64,000 nucleotides of DNA from Denitratisoma sp. (lineage in GTDB: Bacteria > Pseudomonadota > Gammaproteobacteria > Burkholderiales > Rhodocyclaceae), in contig JAVSMO010000001.1 in assembly GCA_032027165.1 (NCBI GenBank), forward strand, positions 2,543,919 through 2,607,918, written 5' to 3'. Shown one piece after another: positions 45,909 through 55,469 of the stretch. The first letter of the stretch is position 1; the number at the start of each line of letters is the position of its first letter. The notes under the pieces are model-generated. The model saw nothing but the letters and a program-made list of their open reading frames with translations. It made no database searches and was not told the DNA's origin. Position numbers and translations under genes: made by a program.

Positions 45909-48167
45909 ATGACACGTAATATCGAAAAGCGTTTCGCGCGCAATGTCCTGGCCGTCTCCATCGCGGCCATCGGAATGAATGCCGGAATGAATGCCGCCTG
46001 GGCTGACGAGGGCGAGGAAGAGGTACGCCGCCTGATCCGCCCGGACAGCGAAATCGAGCTGGGCGTCGGCCACCTTTCCTCCGACGGCAACAACAAGTTC
46101 GGCGACTTCACCGGCCTCGACCACACCGGCACCAATCTGATCGGCAACGTCCGCGTCACCCGCCGCGGCGAGAACGATCCCGGCTATCTTGAAATCGATG
46201 CACGCAATCTCGGCCTGGATTCGCGCAGCATCAAGGTCGAGGGCGGCCAGCAGGGCAACTTCGGCCTGCGCTTCGAGTACGACCAGCTGCCCAAGCTGTT
46301 CTCCGACAGCTACCAGACGCCTTTTGTAAACCCCGGCGATAACAGACTGGTCTTGCCGGCCGGCTGGGTCGCGTCGAACACGACACCGGGCATGGCCCGG
46401 CTCAACAGCAGCATGCGCTCCTTCGACGTCGAGACCATGCGCAAGTCGATCGGCCTCGGCCTGACCAAGCTGCTGCCGGCCGGCTGGGACGTCTCGGTCA
46501 ATTTCAAGCGCGAGAAGAAAGACGGCAACCGTTTCATCGGCGCGGTCATCGGCAACTCCGGCGGCAACCCGCGCGCAGCGATCCTGCCCGAGCCGGTCGA
46601 CTACACGACCGACCAGTTCGAGGCCATCGCCCGCTACACCACGCCCAAGCTGCAGCTGCAGTTCGGCTACTACGGCTCCTTCTTCCGGAACGACAACGCC
46701 GCCTTGGCCTGGCAGAACCCCTATGCCAATGCAGCAGGTACCACATGGGGCAATGCCGCAGTTGGCTATGCAGGAGGTGGGTTCGGACAGATCGGGCTGC
46801 CGCCGGACAACCAGTTCCACCAGATCCACGCCTCGGGCGGCTACAACTACAGCAAGGACACGCGCATCGCCGGCAACCTGAGCTTCGGCCGCATGACCCA
46901 GGACGACACTTTCCTGCCCTACTCGGTGAATCCGGCCCTGGCCATCGGCACGCCGATGCCGCGCTCCTCGCTCAACGGCAAGATCAACACCACCCACGCC
47001 GACCTCAAGCTCACCTCGAAGCTGATGCCGAAGTTGCACTTCACGGCGGCTTACCGCTACGACGACCGCGACAACAACACGCCGCAGGCGCAGTACTGGT
47101 ACATCGGCGGCGATTCGCAGACCCAGGCCGCCGCCGGCACCAGCAAGGTTCGCACCAACCTGCCGGGCAGCAGCACCAAGCAGCAGGCCCATGCCGAGCT
47201 GGATTACAAGCTCGCCGCGCACACCAAGCTGAAGCTCGGCTACGAGTACGACTGGGTCAAGAAGACCTACGAGGCCATCGACTGGGAGCGTGAACACACG
47301 GTCAAAGCCGGCGTGGACCACCGCTTCAACGAGATGGCTTCGGCTGGCGTCAGCTACGCCTATTCCGACCGTAACACCTCCAACTACAACGCTGGCTCTC
47401 CTTTCCTTGCCAGCTATACCAGCGCCGCCTATATCGCCACACTCCCAGTAAACCAGCGCTGGGACAACGTGCCGACCCAGAAGAAATTCTTCCTGGCCCC
47501 GCGCAAACGCGACAAGCTGCGCGCCCACGCCAACGTCTCGCCAAACGAGCGCCTGGACCTGCAGTTCGGCGTCGACTACAACGACGACAACTATCACGAC
47601 TCGGAGTTGGGCCTGAGGCACGCCAAGGGCTGGGCGGCCAACATCGACGCCAACCTGCAGGCCACCGACGCCGTCACCGGCCACGCCTTCGCCTCGTTCG
47701 AAAATTACGGGAGCGACCAGCGCTCGGTACAGCTGGCCGCCGACAGAACACAATATACGGACCCGGCGAGGCGCTGGACAGCCGATATCTCCGACCAGAC
47801 CCTCACCGTCGGCCTCGGCTTCCGCGTCAAGCCGGGCGGACGCTACGAGTTCGGCGGCGACTTCTCGCACTCCCACTCGAACGGGGAAATCAAGGTCACA
47901 ACGTCAGGTACAGCGGCCGTACCCGCTGCGATGCCCCTGCCGGACGTCACCTCCCGCCTCAACCGGGTAGACTTGTTCGGCCGCTACTGGGTGAAGAAGG
48001 ACGTGTCGGTCAACGTGAAGTACATCTACGAGCGCTTCCGCTCCAAGGACTGGGCCTACGACAATGTGCTGACGAACAGCATGGCCAACGTGATCGGCAC
48101 CAACCAGGAGAGTCCGGACTACAGGGTGCATTTCATCGGCGTATCCGCTTCCTACCGCTTCCAGTAA
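45909..48167 (+). CDS. mtoB: MtrB/PioB-family outer-membrane barrel (MtoB-like)
   Basis: Large outer-membrane beta-barrel of 752 residues with signal peptide (residues 1-35, ending ANAAWA-type NAAWADEG). It shows the family N-terminus IELGVGHLSSDGNNKFGDF and many alternating strands ending in aromatic residues, with the final strand FIGVSASYRFQ. In Shewanella, MtrB sheathes the decaheme protein, and MtoB does the same in Sideroxydans. The CXXC pair of Shewanella MtrB is not visible here, which also holds for PioB/MtoB-type proteins. A terminator follows. Confidence 0.87.
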   Translation: MTRNIEKRFARNVLAVSIAAIGMNAGMNAAWADEGEEEVRRLIRPDSEIELGVGHLSSDGNNKFGDFTGLDHTGTNLIGNVRVTRRGENDPGYLEIDARNLGLDSRSIKVEGGQQGNFGLRFEYDQLPKLFSDSYQTPFVNPGDNRLVLPAGWVASNTTPGMARLNSSMRSFDVETMRKSIGLGLTKLLPAGWDVSVNFKREKKDGNRFIGAVIGNSGGNPRAAILPEPVDYTTDQFEAIARYTTPKLQLQFGYYGSFFRNDNAALAWQNPYANAAGTTWGNAAVGYAGGGFGQIGLPPDNQFHQIHASGGYNYSKDTRIAGNLSFGRMTQDDTFLPYSVNPALAIGTPMPRSSLNGKINTTHADLKLTSKLMPKLHFTAAYRYDDRDNNTPQAQYWYIGGDSQTQAAAGTSKVRTNLPGSSTKQQAHAELDYKLAAHTKLKLGYEYDWVKKTYEAIDWEREHTVKAGVDHRFNEMASAGVSYAYSDRNTSNYNAGSPFLASYTSAAYIATLPVNQRWDNVPTQKKFFLAPRKRDKLRAHANVSPNERLDLQFGVDYNDDNYHDSELGLRHAKGWAANIDANLQATDAVTGHAFASFENYGSDQRSVQLAADRTQYTDPARRWTADISDQTLTVGLGFRVKPGGRYEFGGDFSHSHSNGEIKVTTSGTAAVPAAMPLPDVTSRLNRVDLFGRYWVKKDVSVNVKYIYERFRSKDWAYDNVLTNSMANVIGTNQESPDYRVHFIGVSASYRFQ

Positions 48168-48194
48168 TCCCTCTCCTCGCCCGCTACGGCTTTC

Positions 48195-48213
48195 CGCCCT
48201 GGCGGGCGTTTTT
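48195..48213 (+). terminator. Terminator after the MtrB/PioB-type gene
   Basis: CGCCC (48195-48199) pairs with GGGCG (48204-48208) and is followed by five T residues. It lies 28 bp after the barrel stop and before ubiT. Confidence 0.75.
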
Positions 48214-48266
48214 ACGTCTGCCACCGGCTGCGGGCCGGCGATACGGCAAGGTGTTAAAATTATTTG

Positions 48267-48788
48267 ATGACTCCACTCGACAAAATCCGCGCCGTTTTCA
48301 AGGGCGGCTTGAAGTTGCCGCAGTTCGAACTGCCCAAGCCGATCGGCGCAATCAACGCCCGCCTGCCGCAGCTGCCGCCCACACTGGGGCTGACCACGGC
48401 GCTAAACCTTGCCCTAGACCGCATCCTGCCGCGCGCGACCCTCGAGCCGCTGACCGGCAAGCTGGTCTGCCTGCGCGTCACCGACGGCGGCTTGACCCTG
48501 AATTTCACCTTGACCGAAAAGGGATTTCGCCCAGCCGTCAGCAGCGCCAAGCCGGATTTGATGATCTCCGCCAAGGCGCGCGACTTCATTGCCCTCGCCC
48601 TGCGGGAGGAGGACCCCGACACCCTGTTCTTCAGCCGCCGCCTGCTCATGGAAGGCGATACCGACCTCGGCCTGCTGGTGAAGAACACGCTGGACGCCAT
48701 CGACTGGCCGCGCCTCGACCCCGATTCTCTGCACCCCGCCCGCCTGCTGGCCCTGCTCAGGCTGCGACTGGGGCCGTCCGGCAGATAA
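48267..48788 (+). CDS. ubiT: Ubiquinone accessory lipid carrier UbiT (SCP2 domain)
   Basis: A 173-residue SCP2-fold protein that in E. coli binds ubiquinone precursors for the oxygen-independent UbiUV hydroxylation. The middle carries LTGKLVCLRVTDGGLTLNFTL and LMISAKARDFIALAL, and the end LMEGDTDLGLLVKNTLDAID is the UbiT-type SCP2 tail. ubiU and ubiV are about 6 kb upstream on the same strand, separated by the mto-type genes. ccmA follows after 57 bp. UbiJ, the aerobic SCP2 relative, is longer, which supports UbiT. Confidence 0.85.
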   Translation: MTPLDKIRAVFKGGLKLPQFELPKPIGAINARLPQLPPTLGLTTALNLALDRILPRATLEPLTGKLVCLRVTDGGLTLNFTLTEKGFRPAVSSAKPDLMISAKARDFIALALREEDPDTLFFSRRLLMEGDTDLGLLVKNTLDAIDWPRLDPDSLHPARLLALLRLRLGPSGR

Positions 48789-48845
48789 AATCGCGTTTTT
48801 GATCTTTCGCAAGCCCCGCATGCGCGGGGACAGGCACAATTCCCC

Positions 48846-49457
48846 ATGCTTGAAGCCAGCAACCTGGAGTGCGTACGCGGCGAGAAAAGCCTGTTTCGCG
48901 GCTTGTCGTTCCGCCTCGAGGCCGGCGCCTGCCTGATGGTGCAGGGCGCCAACGGCAGCGGCAAGACCAGCCTGCTGCGCATGCTCTGCGGCCTGTCGCC
49001 GCCGGCAACCGGCGAAATCCGCTGGAACGGCGAGCCGATCCGCAGGCTGGCGGAGGATTACCGCGGCAAACTGCTGTATTGCGGCCACGCCGGCGCGGTG
49101 AAGGACGAACTGACGGCGCTGGAGAACGCCCGCATCGGCGCCACGCTGGCCGGAGCGCCGGTCGACGAGGAGGCCGCCCGGGCCGCCTTGCGGCAACTGG
49201 GCCTGAAGGGCCGCGAGGACCTGCCGGCGCGCGTGCTCTCCGCCGGGCAGAAGCGGCGCGTGGCGCTCACCCGCCTGCTGCTGGAGAAACGCAGGCTGTG
49301 GGTGCTCGACGAGCCGCTCACGGCGCTGGACAAGGCGGCGGTGGCGAATTTGTGCGGCGTCATCGACGCGCACCTTGCCGGCGGCGGCATGGCGGTGCTG
49401 ACCAGCCACCAGGACCTTCCGCTCGCCGGGCGGGTCGAGCATCTGCGGCTGGACTGA
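48846..49457 (+). CDS. ccmA: Haem exporter ATPase CcmA
   Basis: ATP-binding subunit (203 residues) of the CcmAB complex that releases holo-CcmE in cytochrome c maturation. Walker A is GANGSGKTSLL near residue 38, the signature is LSAGQKRRVALTRL near 130, and Walker B is LWVLDEPLTALD near 150. It starts the complete ccmABCDEFGHI operon, and its stop overlaps the ccmB start (TGATG). Confidence 0.94.
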   Translation: MLEASNLECVRGEKSLFRGLSFRLEAGACLMVQGANGSGKTSLLRMLCGLSPPATGEIRWNGEPIRRLAEDYRGKLLYCGHAGAVKDELTALENARIGATLAGAPVDEEAARAALRQLGLKGREDLPARVLSAGQKRRVALTRLLLEKRRLWVLDEPLTALDKAAVANLCGVIDAHLAGGGMAVLTSHQDLPLAGRVEHLRLD

Positions 49458-50140
49458 TGGCCGAGGCGAGCCTTTCTTCCGCCCTCGCCGCCGTGATCCG
49501 GCGCGACCTGCTGCTCGCCCTGCGGCGCAAGTCGGATGTGCTGACGACGCTGTTCTTCTTCGTCATCGTCGTCAGCCTGTTCCCGCTCGGCATCGGGCCG
49601 GAGATGGCGATGCTGCGGCAGATCGCCCCCGGCGTGCTGTGGGTGGCGGCGCTGCTGGCGACCATGCTGTCGCTGCCGCGGCTGTTCGCGGCGGACCATG
49701 CCGACGGCACGCTGGAACAGATGGCGCTCTCCGCCGTGCCGCTCGGCGTGCTGGTGACGGGGAAGATCCTCGCCCACTGGCTGCTGTCGGGCCTGCCGCT
49801 GGCGCTGCTGGCGCCGGTGCTGGGCCTGCAGTTCGACCTGCCCGCCGACGCGCTCGGCGTGATGGTGTTGGCGCTGCTGATCGGCACGCCGGTGCTGTCG
49901 CTGATCGGCGCCGTAGGGGCGGGACTGACTTTGGGCGTGCGCGGCGGCGGCGTGCTGGTGTCGCTGCTGGTGCTGCCGCTCTACGTGCCGGTGCTGATCT
50001 TCGGCGCCGGCGCGGTGGAATCGCACATCGGCGGGCTGGGCGCGACGGCGCACCTGTCGCTGCTGGCGGCCTTCCTGGCGCTGGCGGCGTTTTTCGGACC
50101 GTGGGCAACGACGGTGGCTTTGAGAATCGCACTGGAATGA
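49457..50140 (+). CDS. ccmB: Haem exporter permease CcmB
   Basis: Inner-membrane subunit of 227 residues with six hydrophobic segments and the family start SALAAVIRRDLLLALRRKSDVL, followed by FFFVIVVSLFPLGIGPE. It forms the release complex with CcmA and CcmC. A perfect GACTGACTTT copy (49923-49932) encodes part of the GLTL stretch. It is coupled to both neighbours by overlaps. Confidence 0.93.
   Translation: MAEASLSSALAAVIRRDLLLALRRKSDVLTTLFFFVIVVSLFPLGIGPEMAMLRQIAPGVLWVAALLATMLSLPRLFAADHADGTLEQMALSAVPLGVLVTGKILAHWLLSGLPLALLAPVLGLQFDLPADALGVMVLALLIGTPVLSLIGAVGAGLTLGVRGGGVLVSLLVLPLYVPVLIFGAGAVESHIGGLGATAHLSLLAAFLALAAFFGPWATTVALRIALE
49923..49932 (+). repeat. Dispersed word GACTGACTTT, copy 8
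   Basis: Perfect copy inside ccmB, read as AGLTLG. Confidence 0.7.
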
Positions 50141-50889
50141 ACAATCGCCTCATCAACTGGTTCAAGTTCGCCTCGCCGCAGACCTTCTATCCGCTGGCGG
50201 GGAAGATGATTCCCTGGTTCTGGGCGCTGACGGCGGTCTTCGGCATTGCCGGCCTGTACATCGGCTTCTTCGTCGCGCCCACCGACGCCCAGCAGGGCGA
50301 GGGCTACCGCATCATCTTCATCCACGTGCCGGCCTCGTGGATGTCGATGTTCATCTACCTCGTCATGGCCTTCTGGGCGGCGCTCGGCCTCGGCTTCAAC
50401 ACGCGGCTCTCCGGCATGATGGCTTCGGCGCTGGCGCCGACCGGCGCGCTGATGGCCTTCCTCTCGCTGTGGACCGGGGCTCTGTGGGGCAAGCCGATGT
50501 GGGGCACCTGGTGGGTGTGGGACGCGCGGCTCACTTCCGAGTTGATCCTGTTCTTCCTCTACCTCGGCTTCATCGCCCTGCAGTCGGCCATCGACGATGC
50601 GCGCCGCGCCGACAAGGCCGGCGCCGTGCTGGCGCTGGTCGGCGTCGTCAACATCCCCATCATCTACTTCTCGGTGAAGTGGTGGAACACCCTGCACCAG
50701 GGCGCCTCGGTGAGCCTGACCCGGTCGCCCTCGATGGCGCAGACCATGCTGTGGGGCATGCTGCTGATGGCGCTGGCCTTCTGGATGTATTCGATCGCCG
50801 TGTCGCTCACCCGCGTGCGCGCCATCATCCTGGAACGGGAGCGCCACGCCGGCTGGGTCGAGGAATTGACGGAGATCAAACAGCCATGA
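50137..50889 (+). CDS. ccmC: Haem handling protein CcmC
   Basis: Inner-membrane protein of 250 residues that loads haem onto CcmE. Six membrane segments are visible. The WWD motif is WGTWWVWDARLTSE near residue 125, flanked by haem-ligand histidines in IFIHVPASWMS near 65 and in WWNTLHQGASV near 187. The start overlaps the ccmB stop by four bases. Confidence 0.95.
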   Translation: MNNRLINWFKFASPQTFYPLAGKMIPWFWALTAVFGIAGLYIGFFVAPTDAQQGEGYRIIFIHVPASWMSMFIYLVMAFWAALGLGFNTRLSGMMASALAPTGALMAFLSLWTGALWGKPMWGTWWVWDARLTSELILFFLYLGFIALQSAIDDARRADKAGAVLALVGVVNIPIIYFSVKWWNTLHQGASVSLTRSPSMAQTMLWGMLLMALAFWMYSIAVSLTRVRAIILERERHAGWVEELTEIKQP

Positions 50890-51080
50890 ACTGGGGCAGC
50901 GCTTCCGAATTCTTCGCCATGGGCGGCCACGCCCTCTACGTCTGGGGTTCCTTCGGCGCCTGCGCGGCCCTGATGATCGTGGAACCTATCCTCGCCAGGA
51001 TGCGTCGAAGCCAGGCCATCAACGAACTGCGGCGCGAGATCCGCGCCCGAAACGAATCCCAAGATGAAACCACGTCATAA
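50886..51080 (+). CDS. ccmD: Haem exporter small subunit CcmD
   Basis: A 64-residue single-membrane-span protein that stabilises the CcmC-CcmE complex. It starts [22 protein letters not shown], has the membrane helix at about residues 17-38 and a basic cytoplasmic tail ([18 protein letters not shown]). It overlaps ccmC by four bases and ccmE by 17. Confidence 0.9.
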   Translation: MNWGSASEFFAMGGHALYVWGSFGACAALMIVEPILARMRRSQAINELRREIRARNESQDETTS

Positions 51081-51510
51081 ACGCTTCGCCCTCATCGGCG
51101 GCGGCCTCGCCGTGCTCGGCATTGCCGCCGTGCTGGTGCTCAATGCCTTCCAGAGCAACCTGGTATTCTTCTTCACGCCGACCCAGGTGGCAGCGGGCGA
51201 GGCGCCCACCGGCAAGACCTTCCGCATCGGCGGCATGGTCAAGGAGGGCAGCCTGCAGCGCCAGCCCGACGGCCTGACGGTGCGCTTCATCGTCACCGAC
51301 ACGGCGAAGGAGTTCCCCGTCGCCTACCAGGGCATCCTGCCCGACCTGTTCCGCGAGGGCAAAGGCGTCGTGGCGCAGGGCAAGCTCGGCGCCGACGGCC
51401 TGTTCACGGCCAGCGAGGTTCTGGCCAAGCACGACGAAAATTACATGCCGCCCGAGGCCCAGCATGCAGTCGACCAGGCGCAGAAGGCGCAGAAGACGGT
51501 AAAGCCATGA
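51064..51510 (+). CDS. ccmE: Haem chaperone CcmE
   Basis: Membrane-anchored periplasmic haem carrier of 148 residues. An N-terminal anchor (about 8-30) precedes an OB-fold domain. The covalent haem-binding histidine is in [12 protein letters not shown] near residue 124, with the neighbouring tyrosine of the HXXXY motif. It starts within the end of ccmD. Confidence 0.95.
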   Translation: MKPRHKRFALIGGGLAVLGIAAVLVLNAFQSNLVFFFTPTQVAAGEAPTGKTFRIGGMVKEGSLQRQPDGLTVRFIVTDTAKEFPVAYQGILPDLFREGKGVVAQGKLGADGLFTASEVLAKHDENYMPPEAQHAVDQAQKAQKTVKP

Positions 51511-53465
51511 TCCCCGAACTCGGCCACTTCGCCCTGATCCTGGCGCTCGTCGTCACGCTGTTCCAAGGCACGCTGCCACTGGCCGGAGCCGCGCGCGGCA
51601 GCCTGCCGTGGATCGCCCTGGCGCGGCCGGCGGCGCGCGCGCAGTTCCTGCTCGTCGCGTTCAGTTTCGGCTGCCTCACCTGGGCCTTCGTCGCCAACGA
51701 TTTCTCCGTTGAATACGTCGCCCAGCATTCCAACTCCCACCTGCCCCTGATGTACCGCATCTCCGGCGTCTGGGGCGGCCACGAGGGCTCGCTGTTGCTG
51801 TGGATGCTGATGCTCTCGGGCTGGACGGTGGCGGTGTCCTTCCTCTCGCGCCACCTGCCCGACGCCATGGTGGCGCGCGTGCTCGGCGTGCTCGGCCTGG
51901 TCGCCGCCGGCTTCCTGCTCTTCATCCTGCTGACGTCCAGCCCCTTCGATCGCCTGCTGCCGGCGGCCGAGGACGGCCGCGACCTGAATCCCCTGCTGCA
52001 GGACCCCGGCCTGGTCTTCCATCCGCCGATGCTCTACATGGGCTACGTCGGCTTCTCGGTGGCCTTCGCCTTCGCCATCGCCGCCCTGCTGTCGGGCCAG
52101 CTCGACGCGGCCTGGGCGCGCTGGTCGCGGCCGTGGACCACGGCGGCCTGGGTCTTCCTCACGCTCGGCATCGCGCTCGGCTCCTGGTGGGCCTACTACG
52201 AGCTGGGCTGGGGCGGCTGGTGGTTCTGGGATCCGGTGGAGAACGCCTCCTTCATGCCCTGGCTGGTCGGCACGGCGCTGATCCACTCGCTGGCCGTCAC
52301 CGAAAAACGCGGCGGCTTCAAGAACTGGACGGTGCTGCTCGCCATCGCCGCCTTCTCGCTCTCGCTGCTCGGCACCTTCCTCGTGCGCTCCGGCGTGCTC
52401 TCTTCCGTGCATGCCTTCGCCACCGATCCGCGCCGCGGCATCTTCATCCTGCTGTTCCTCGTCGTGGTCATCGGCGGCTCGCTGTTCCTCTTCGCCCTGC
52501 GCGCGCCGAAGGTCGGCCTCGGCGGCGCCTTCGGCCTCGTCTCGCGCGAATCGTTGCTGCTGATGAACAACGTGCTGCTGGTCGTCGCCGCCGGCAGCGT
52601 GCTGCTCGGCACGCTCTACCCGCTCTTCATCGACGCGCTGGGCATGGGCAAGCTCTCCGTCGGCCCGCCCTACTTCAACGCCGTCTTCGTGCCGCTGATG
52701 GTGCCGGCACTGCTGCTCATGGCGCCGGGGCCGCTGATGCGCTGGAAGCACGGCAATGCCGGCGACGTCATGAAGCAGCTGTGGCCCGCCGCGCTGGCGG
52801 CACTGACTTTTGCCGTTGCCGTGCCCTTCGCCTACGGCCGCTGGTCGCCGCTGGTGGCGCTGGGCCTGGCGCTCGCCGCCTGGATCGTCGGCGCCAGCGT
52901 CGCCGGCATCGTCGCCCGCCTGCGCGGCAGCCAGGGCGGGCCCTTCGCGCAGCCGCGCAGCTGGTGGGGCATGCACCTCGCGCATGTCGGCGTGGCCGCC
53001 TTCGTCATCGGCGTGACCCTGGTGTCGGCCTACCAGGAGGAAAAGGACGTGCGCATGGAGCCGGACGACACGGTGACGGTGGGCGGCTACACCTTCCGCT
53101 TCGTCGGCGTGCGCCCGGACATGGGGCCGAACTACCGCGCCATGATCGGCGAAGTGGAGCTCCTGAAGGACGGCAAGGCGCTGAAGATCCTGCACCCCGA
53201 GAAGCGCAGCTACTTCTCCTCGGCCATGCCGATGACCGAGGCCGCCATCGACGCGGGGATCCTGCGCGACGTGTACGTCTCGCTCGGCGAGCCGATCGAC
53301 GAGCGCGCCTGGAGCGTGCGCGTGTATTACAAGCCCTTCGTCGACTGGATCTGGGGCGGCTGCCTGCTGATGGCGCTGGGCGGCTTTCTCGCCCTCAGCG
53401 ACCGGCGCTACCGACTGAAGAAGGCTGCGGCGAGCAAGGTCGCCGCGCAAGGAGCACCGGCATGA
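51507..53465 (+). CDS. ccmF: Cytochrome c haem lyase CcmF
   Basis: Large inner-membrane haem lyase of 652 residues with about 15 membrane segments. The WWD motif [16 protein letters not shown] lies near residue 235, and conserved histidines are in [10 protein letters not shown] near 92 and [13 protein letters not shown] near 260. Together with CcmH and CcmI it attaches haem to apocytochromes. It overlaps ccmE and ccmG by four bases each. A near-match CACTGACTTT lies at 52801-52810. Confidence 0.96.
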   Translation: MIPELGHFALILALVVTLFQGTLPLAGAARGSLPWIALARPAARAQFLLVAFSFGCLTWAFVANDFSVEYVAQHSNSHLPLMYRISGVWGGHEGSLLLWMLMLSGWTVAVSFLSRHLPDAMVARVLGVLGLVAAGFLLFILLTSSPFDRLLPAAEDGRDLNPLLQDPGLVFHPPMLYMGYVGFSVAFAFAIAALLSGQLDAAWARWSRPWTTAAWVFLTLGIALGSWWAYYELGWGGWWFWDPVENASFMPWLVGTALIHSLAVTEKRGGFKNWTVLLAIAAFSLSLLGTFLVRSGVLSSVHAFATDPRRGIFILLFLVVVIGGSLFLFALRAPKVGLGGAFGLVSRESLLLMNNVLLVVAAGSVLLGTLYPLFIDALGMGKLSVGPPYFNAVFVPLMVPALLLMAPGPLMRWKHGNAGDVMKQLWPAALAALTFAVAVPFAYGRWSPLVALGLALAAWIVGASVAGIVARLRGSQGGPFAQPRSWWGMHLAHVGVAAFVIGVTLVSAYQEEKDVRMEPDDTVTVGGYTFRFVGVRPDMGPNYRAMIGEVELLKDGKALKILHPEKRSYFSSAMPMTEAAIDAGILRDVYVSLGEPIDERAWSVRVYYKPFVDWIWGGCLLMALGGFLALSDRRYRLKKAAASKVAAQGAPA

Positions 53466-53986
53466 TGCGCTACATGCTGCCCCTGGGCATCTTCGTCGTG
53501 CTGGTGGCCTTCCTTGCCGTCGGCCTCAACCTCAACCCGCGCGAAGTGCCTTCGCCCCTGGTGGGCAAGTCGGCGCCGGCCTTCGAGCTCCCGCAGCTGC
53601 ACCAGCCGGAGGCGAAGTTCGCGCCGAAGGACATGCAGGGCAAGGTCTGGCTGCTCAACGTCTGGGCTTCCTGGTGCGTTTCCTGCCGGCAGGAGCATCC
53701 GATCCTGGTCGAGCTCGCCAAGTCCGGCATCGTGCCGATCTACGGGCTCAACTACAAGGATCCGCGCGACGACGCGCTGAAGTGGCTGAAGCAGTTCGGC
53801 GATCCCTACGTGCTGTCGATCGCCGACGTCGAGGGCCGCGTCGGCATCGACTACGGCGTCTACGGCGTGCCGGAGACTTACGTCATCGACAAGGCCGGCG
53901 TCATCCGCTACAAGCAGATCGGCCCGGTCACCCAGGACGTGCTGGAAAAGACCATCCTGCCGCTGGTGAAGGAACTGCAGAAATGA
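53462..53986 (+). CDS. ccmG: Thiol-disulfide protein CcmG (DsbE)
   Basis: Membrane-tethered periplasmic thioredoxin of 174 residues that keeps apocytochrome cysteines reduced. A membrane anchor lies at residues 5-24. The active site is WASWCVSCRQEHP near residue 70, and the cis-proline is in YGVPETYVID. The sequence starts MMRYML, so either of two ATG codons is possible. Confidence 0.94.
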   Translation: MMRYMLPLGIFVVLVAFLAVGLNLNPREVPSPLVGKSAPAFELPQLHQPEAKFAPKDMQGKVWLLNVWASWCVSCRQEHPILVELAKSGIVPIYGLNYKDPRDDALKWLKQFGDPYVLSIADVEGRVGIDYGVYGVPETYVIDKAGVIRYKQIGPVTQDVLEKTILPLVKELQK

Positions 53987-54456
53987 AGCGTCTCGCATTC
54001 GCCCTGATTTGCCTGGCTGCCAGCAGCCTGGGTTTCGCCAAGGAAGCCGCGCCGCTGGCGCAGGACGAGGCGGTGGAAAAGCGCATGGTGGCGATCTCCG
54101 AAGAACTGCGCTGCCTGGTCTGCCAGAACGAATCCCTCGCCGCCTCGCGCGCCGATCTGGCGCAGGACCTGCGCCGCGAGATCCGCGAGCAGATCGGCCA
54201 GGGCAAGTCGGACAAGGAAATCCTCGACTTCATGGTCGGACGTTACGGCGACTTCGTGCGCTACCGGCCGCCGCTGAAGGGCACCACGCTGCTGCTCTGG
54301 TTCGGGCCGTTCCTGCTGCTGGTCGCCGGCGTCATCGGCCTGGTGCTCTACCTGCGCCGGCGCGGCAAGCGCGTCGTCGAGGCCAGCCTGAGCGCCGATG
54401 AGCAGAAAAAAGCCGAGGCGCTGCTCAAGCTCGGCGAAAGCGAGAACCGGCCATGA
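53983..54456 (+). CDS. ccmH: Cytochrome c maturation protein CcmH
   Basis: A 157-residue membrane-anchored thiol-redox protein with a signal peptide (residues 1-19) and the active-site LRCLVCQNESLAASRADLA motif near residue 43. A C-terminal membrane anchor (TTLLLWFGPFLLLVAGVI) is followed by a charged tail. It lacks the TPR domain of the longer E. coli CcmH; that part is the separate ccmI gene next door. Confidence 0.94.
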   Translation: MKRLAFALICLAASSLGFAKEAAPLAQDEAVEKRMVAISEELRCLVCQNESLAASRADLAQDLRREIREQIGQGKSDKEILDFMVGRYGDFVRYRPPLKGTTLLLWFGPFLLLVAGVIGLVLYLRRRGKRVVEASLSADEQKKAEALLKLGESENRP

Positions 54457-55325
54457 CCGTATTCCTCATCGCCGCGGCGATCCTCGTCGCCGTCACCCTG
54501 TTGCTGCTGCTGCCGCCCCTGCTCAGGCAGCGCGCGCCCGGCGCGGAAGCTTCGCGCGCCGCCATCAATGCCGGCATCTATCGGGACGAACTGTCGGAAC
54601 TGGAGGGTGATTTCGCTTCCGGCAGCCTGACCCAGGCCGACTACGAGGAGAGCCGGCGCGAGCTCCAGCGCCGCCTGCTCGAGGACGCGGGCGGCGGCGA
54701 TACGGCCGGCGCCAAGGCGCAGCCGGCCCGCAAGAGCGCCCTGCTGATCGGCCTGGCGCTGCCGCTTGCCGGCGCCCTGATCTATTTCGCGCTGGGCAAC
54801 GTGGCGGGGCTGTCGCCCGAGAGTGCGCAGCCGCCGAAGGTCACGGCCAAGGAGATCGAGGACATGGTCGCCCGCCTGGCCGCCCGCATGGAGCAGAACC
54901 CGGACAGCGATCCGAAGGGCTGGGTCATGCTGGCCCGTTCCTACAAGGCGATGGGGCGCTACGAGGAGTCGGCGCGCGCCTTCGGCAAGGCCGAAAAGCT
55001 TGTGAACGAAGATCCCAATCTGCTGACCGATTATGCGGAAGCGCTCGCCCTGTCGACCGGCGGCTCACTGCGTGGGCGCCCCAGCGAACTGATCGCGCGC
55101 GCCCTCAAACTCGATCCGGAGTTCCCGGATGGCCTCGTCCTCGCCGGCACCGCCGCCTACGAGCGCGAGGACTATGCCGCGGCCGCGGCCTACTGGGAAC
55201 GCCTGCTCAAGCAGTTGCCGCCGGATTCGGAGGACGCCCAATCCCTGTCGGACAGCATCAAGAAGGCCCGCGCCCTGGCACAGAAGCAATCCAGGAAAAA
55301 GCCGGCGACGGGCAAGGCCCCATAA
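54453..55325 (+). CDS. ccmI: Cytochrome c maturation TPR protein CcmI
   Basis: Apocytochrome chaperone of 290 residues. Two N-terminal membrane segments (residues 2-24 and about 95-115) enclose a cytoplasmic loop with coiled-coil features; TPR repeats cover about residues 135-265 (PKGWVMLARSYKAMGRYEES). The Lys-rich tail RKKPATGKAP ends the protein. It is the last gene of the ccm operon; no T-rich terminator is obvious after it. Confidence 0.9.
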   Translation: MTVFLIAAAILVAVTLLLLLPPLLRQRAPGAEASRAAINAGIYRDELSELEGDFASGSLTQADYEESRRELQRRLLEDAGGGDTAGAKAQPARKSALLIGLALPLAGALIYFALGNVAGLSPESAQPPKVTAKEIEDMVARLAARMEQNPDSDPKGWVMLARSYKAMGRYEESARAFGKAEKLVNEDPNLLTDYAEALALSTGGSLRGRPSELIARALKLDPEFPDGLVLAGTAAYEREDYAAAAAYWERLLKQLPPDSEDAQSLSDSIKKARALAQKQSRKKPATGKAP

Positions 55326-55469
55326 CCCCAGAATTTTTCAGGAATTGGGTGAAAGTTTGCGCTAAATCAATGCCGCAGCGCAGCATATAAACCATCATTC
55401 GGCCAGCTTTTCCAATAAAGTCCTACAGTTAGCTCGCACCACAAGCGGAGCGACGAACAAGGAGCAAGC

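Noticed and set aside
44988..47876. A 962-residue minus-strand frame opposite the decaheme and barrel genes
   Set aside because: It is the antisense of two well-supported genes and has no ribosome site or motif.
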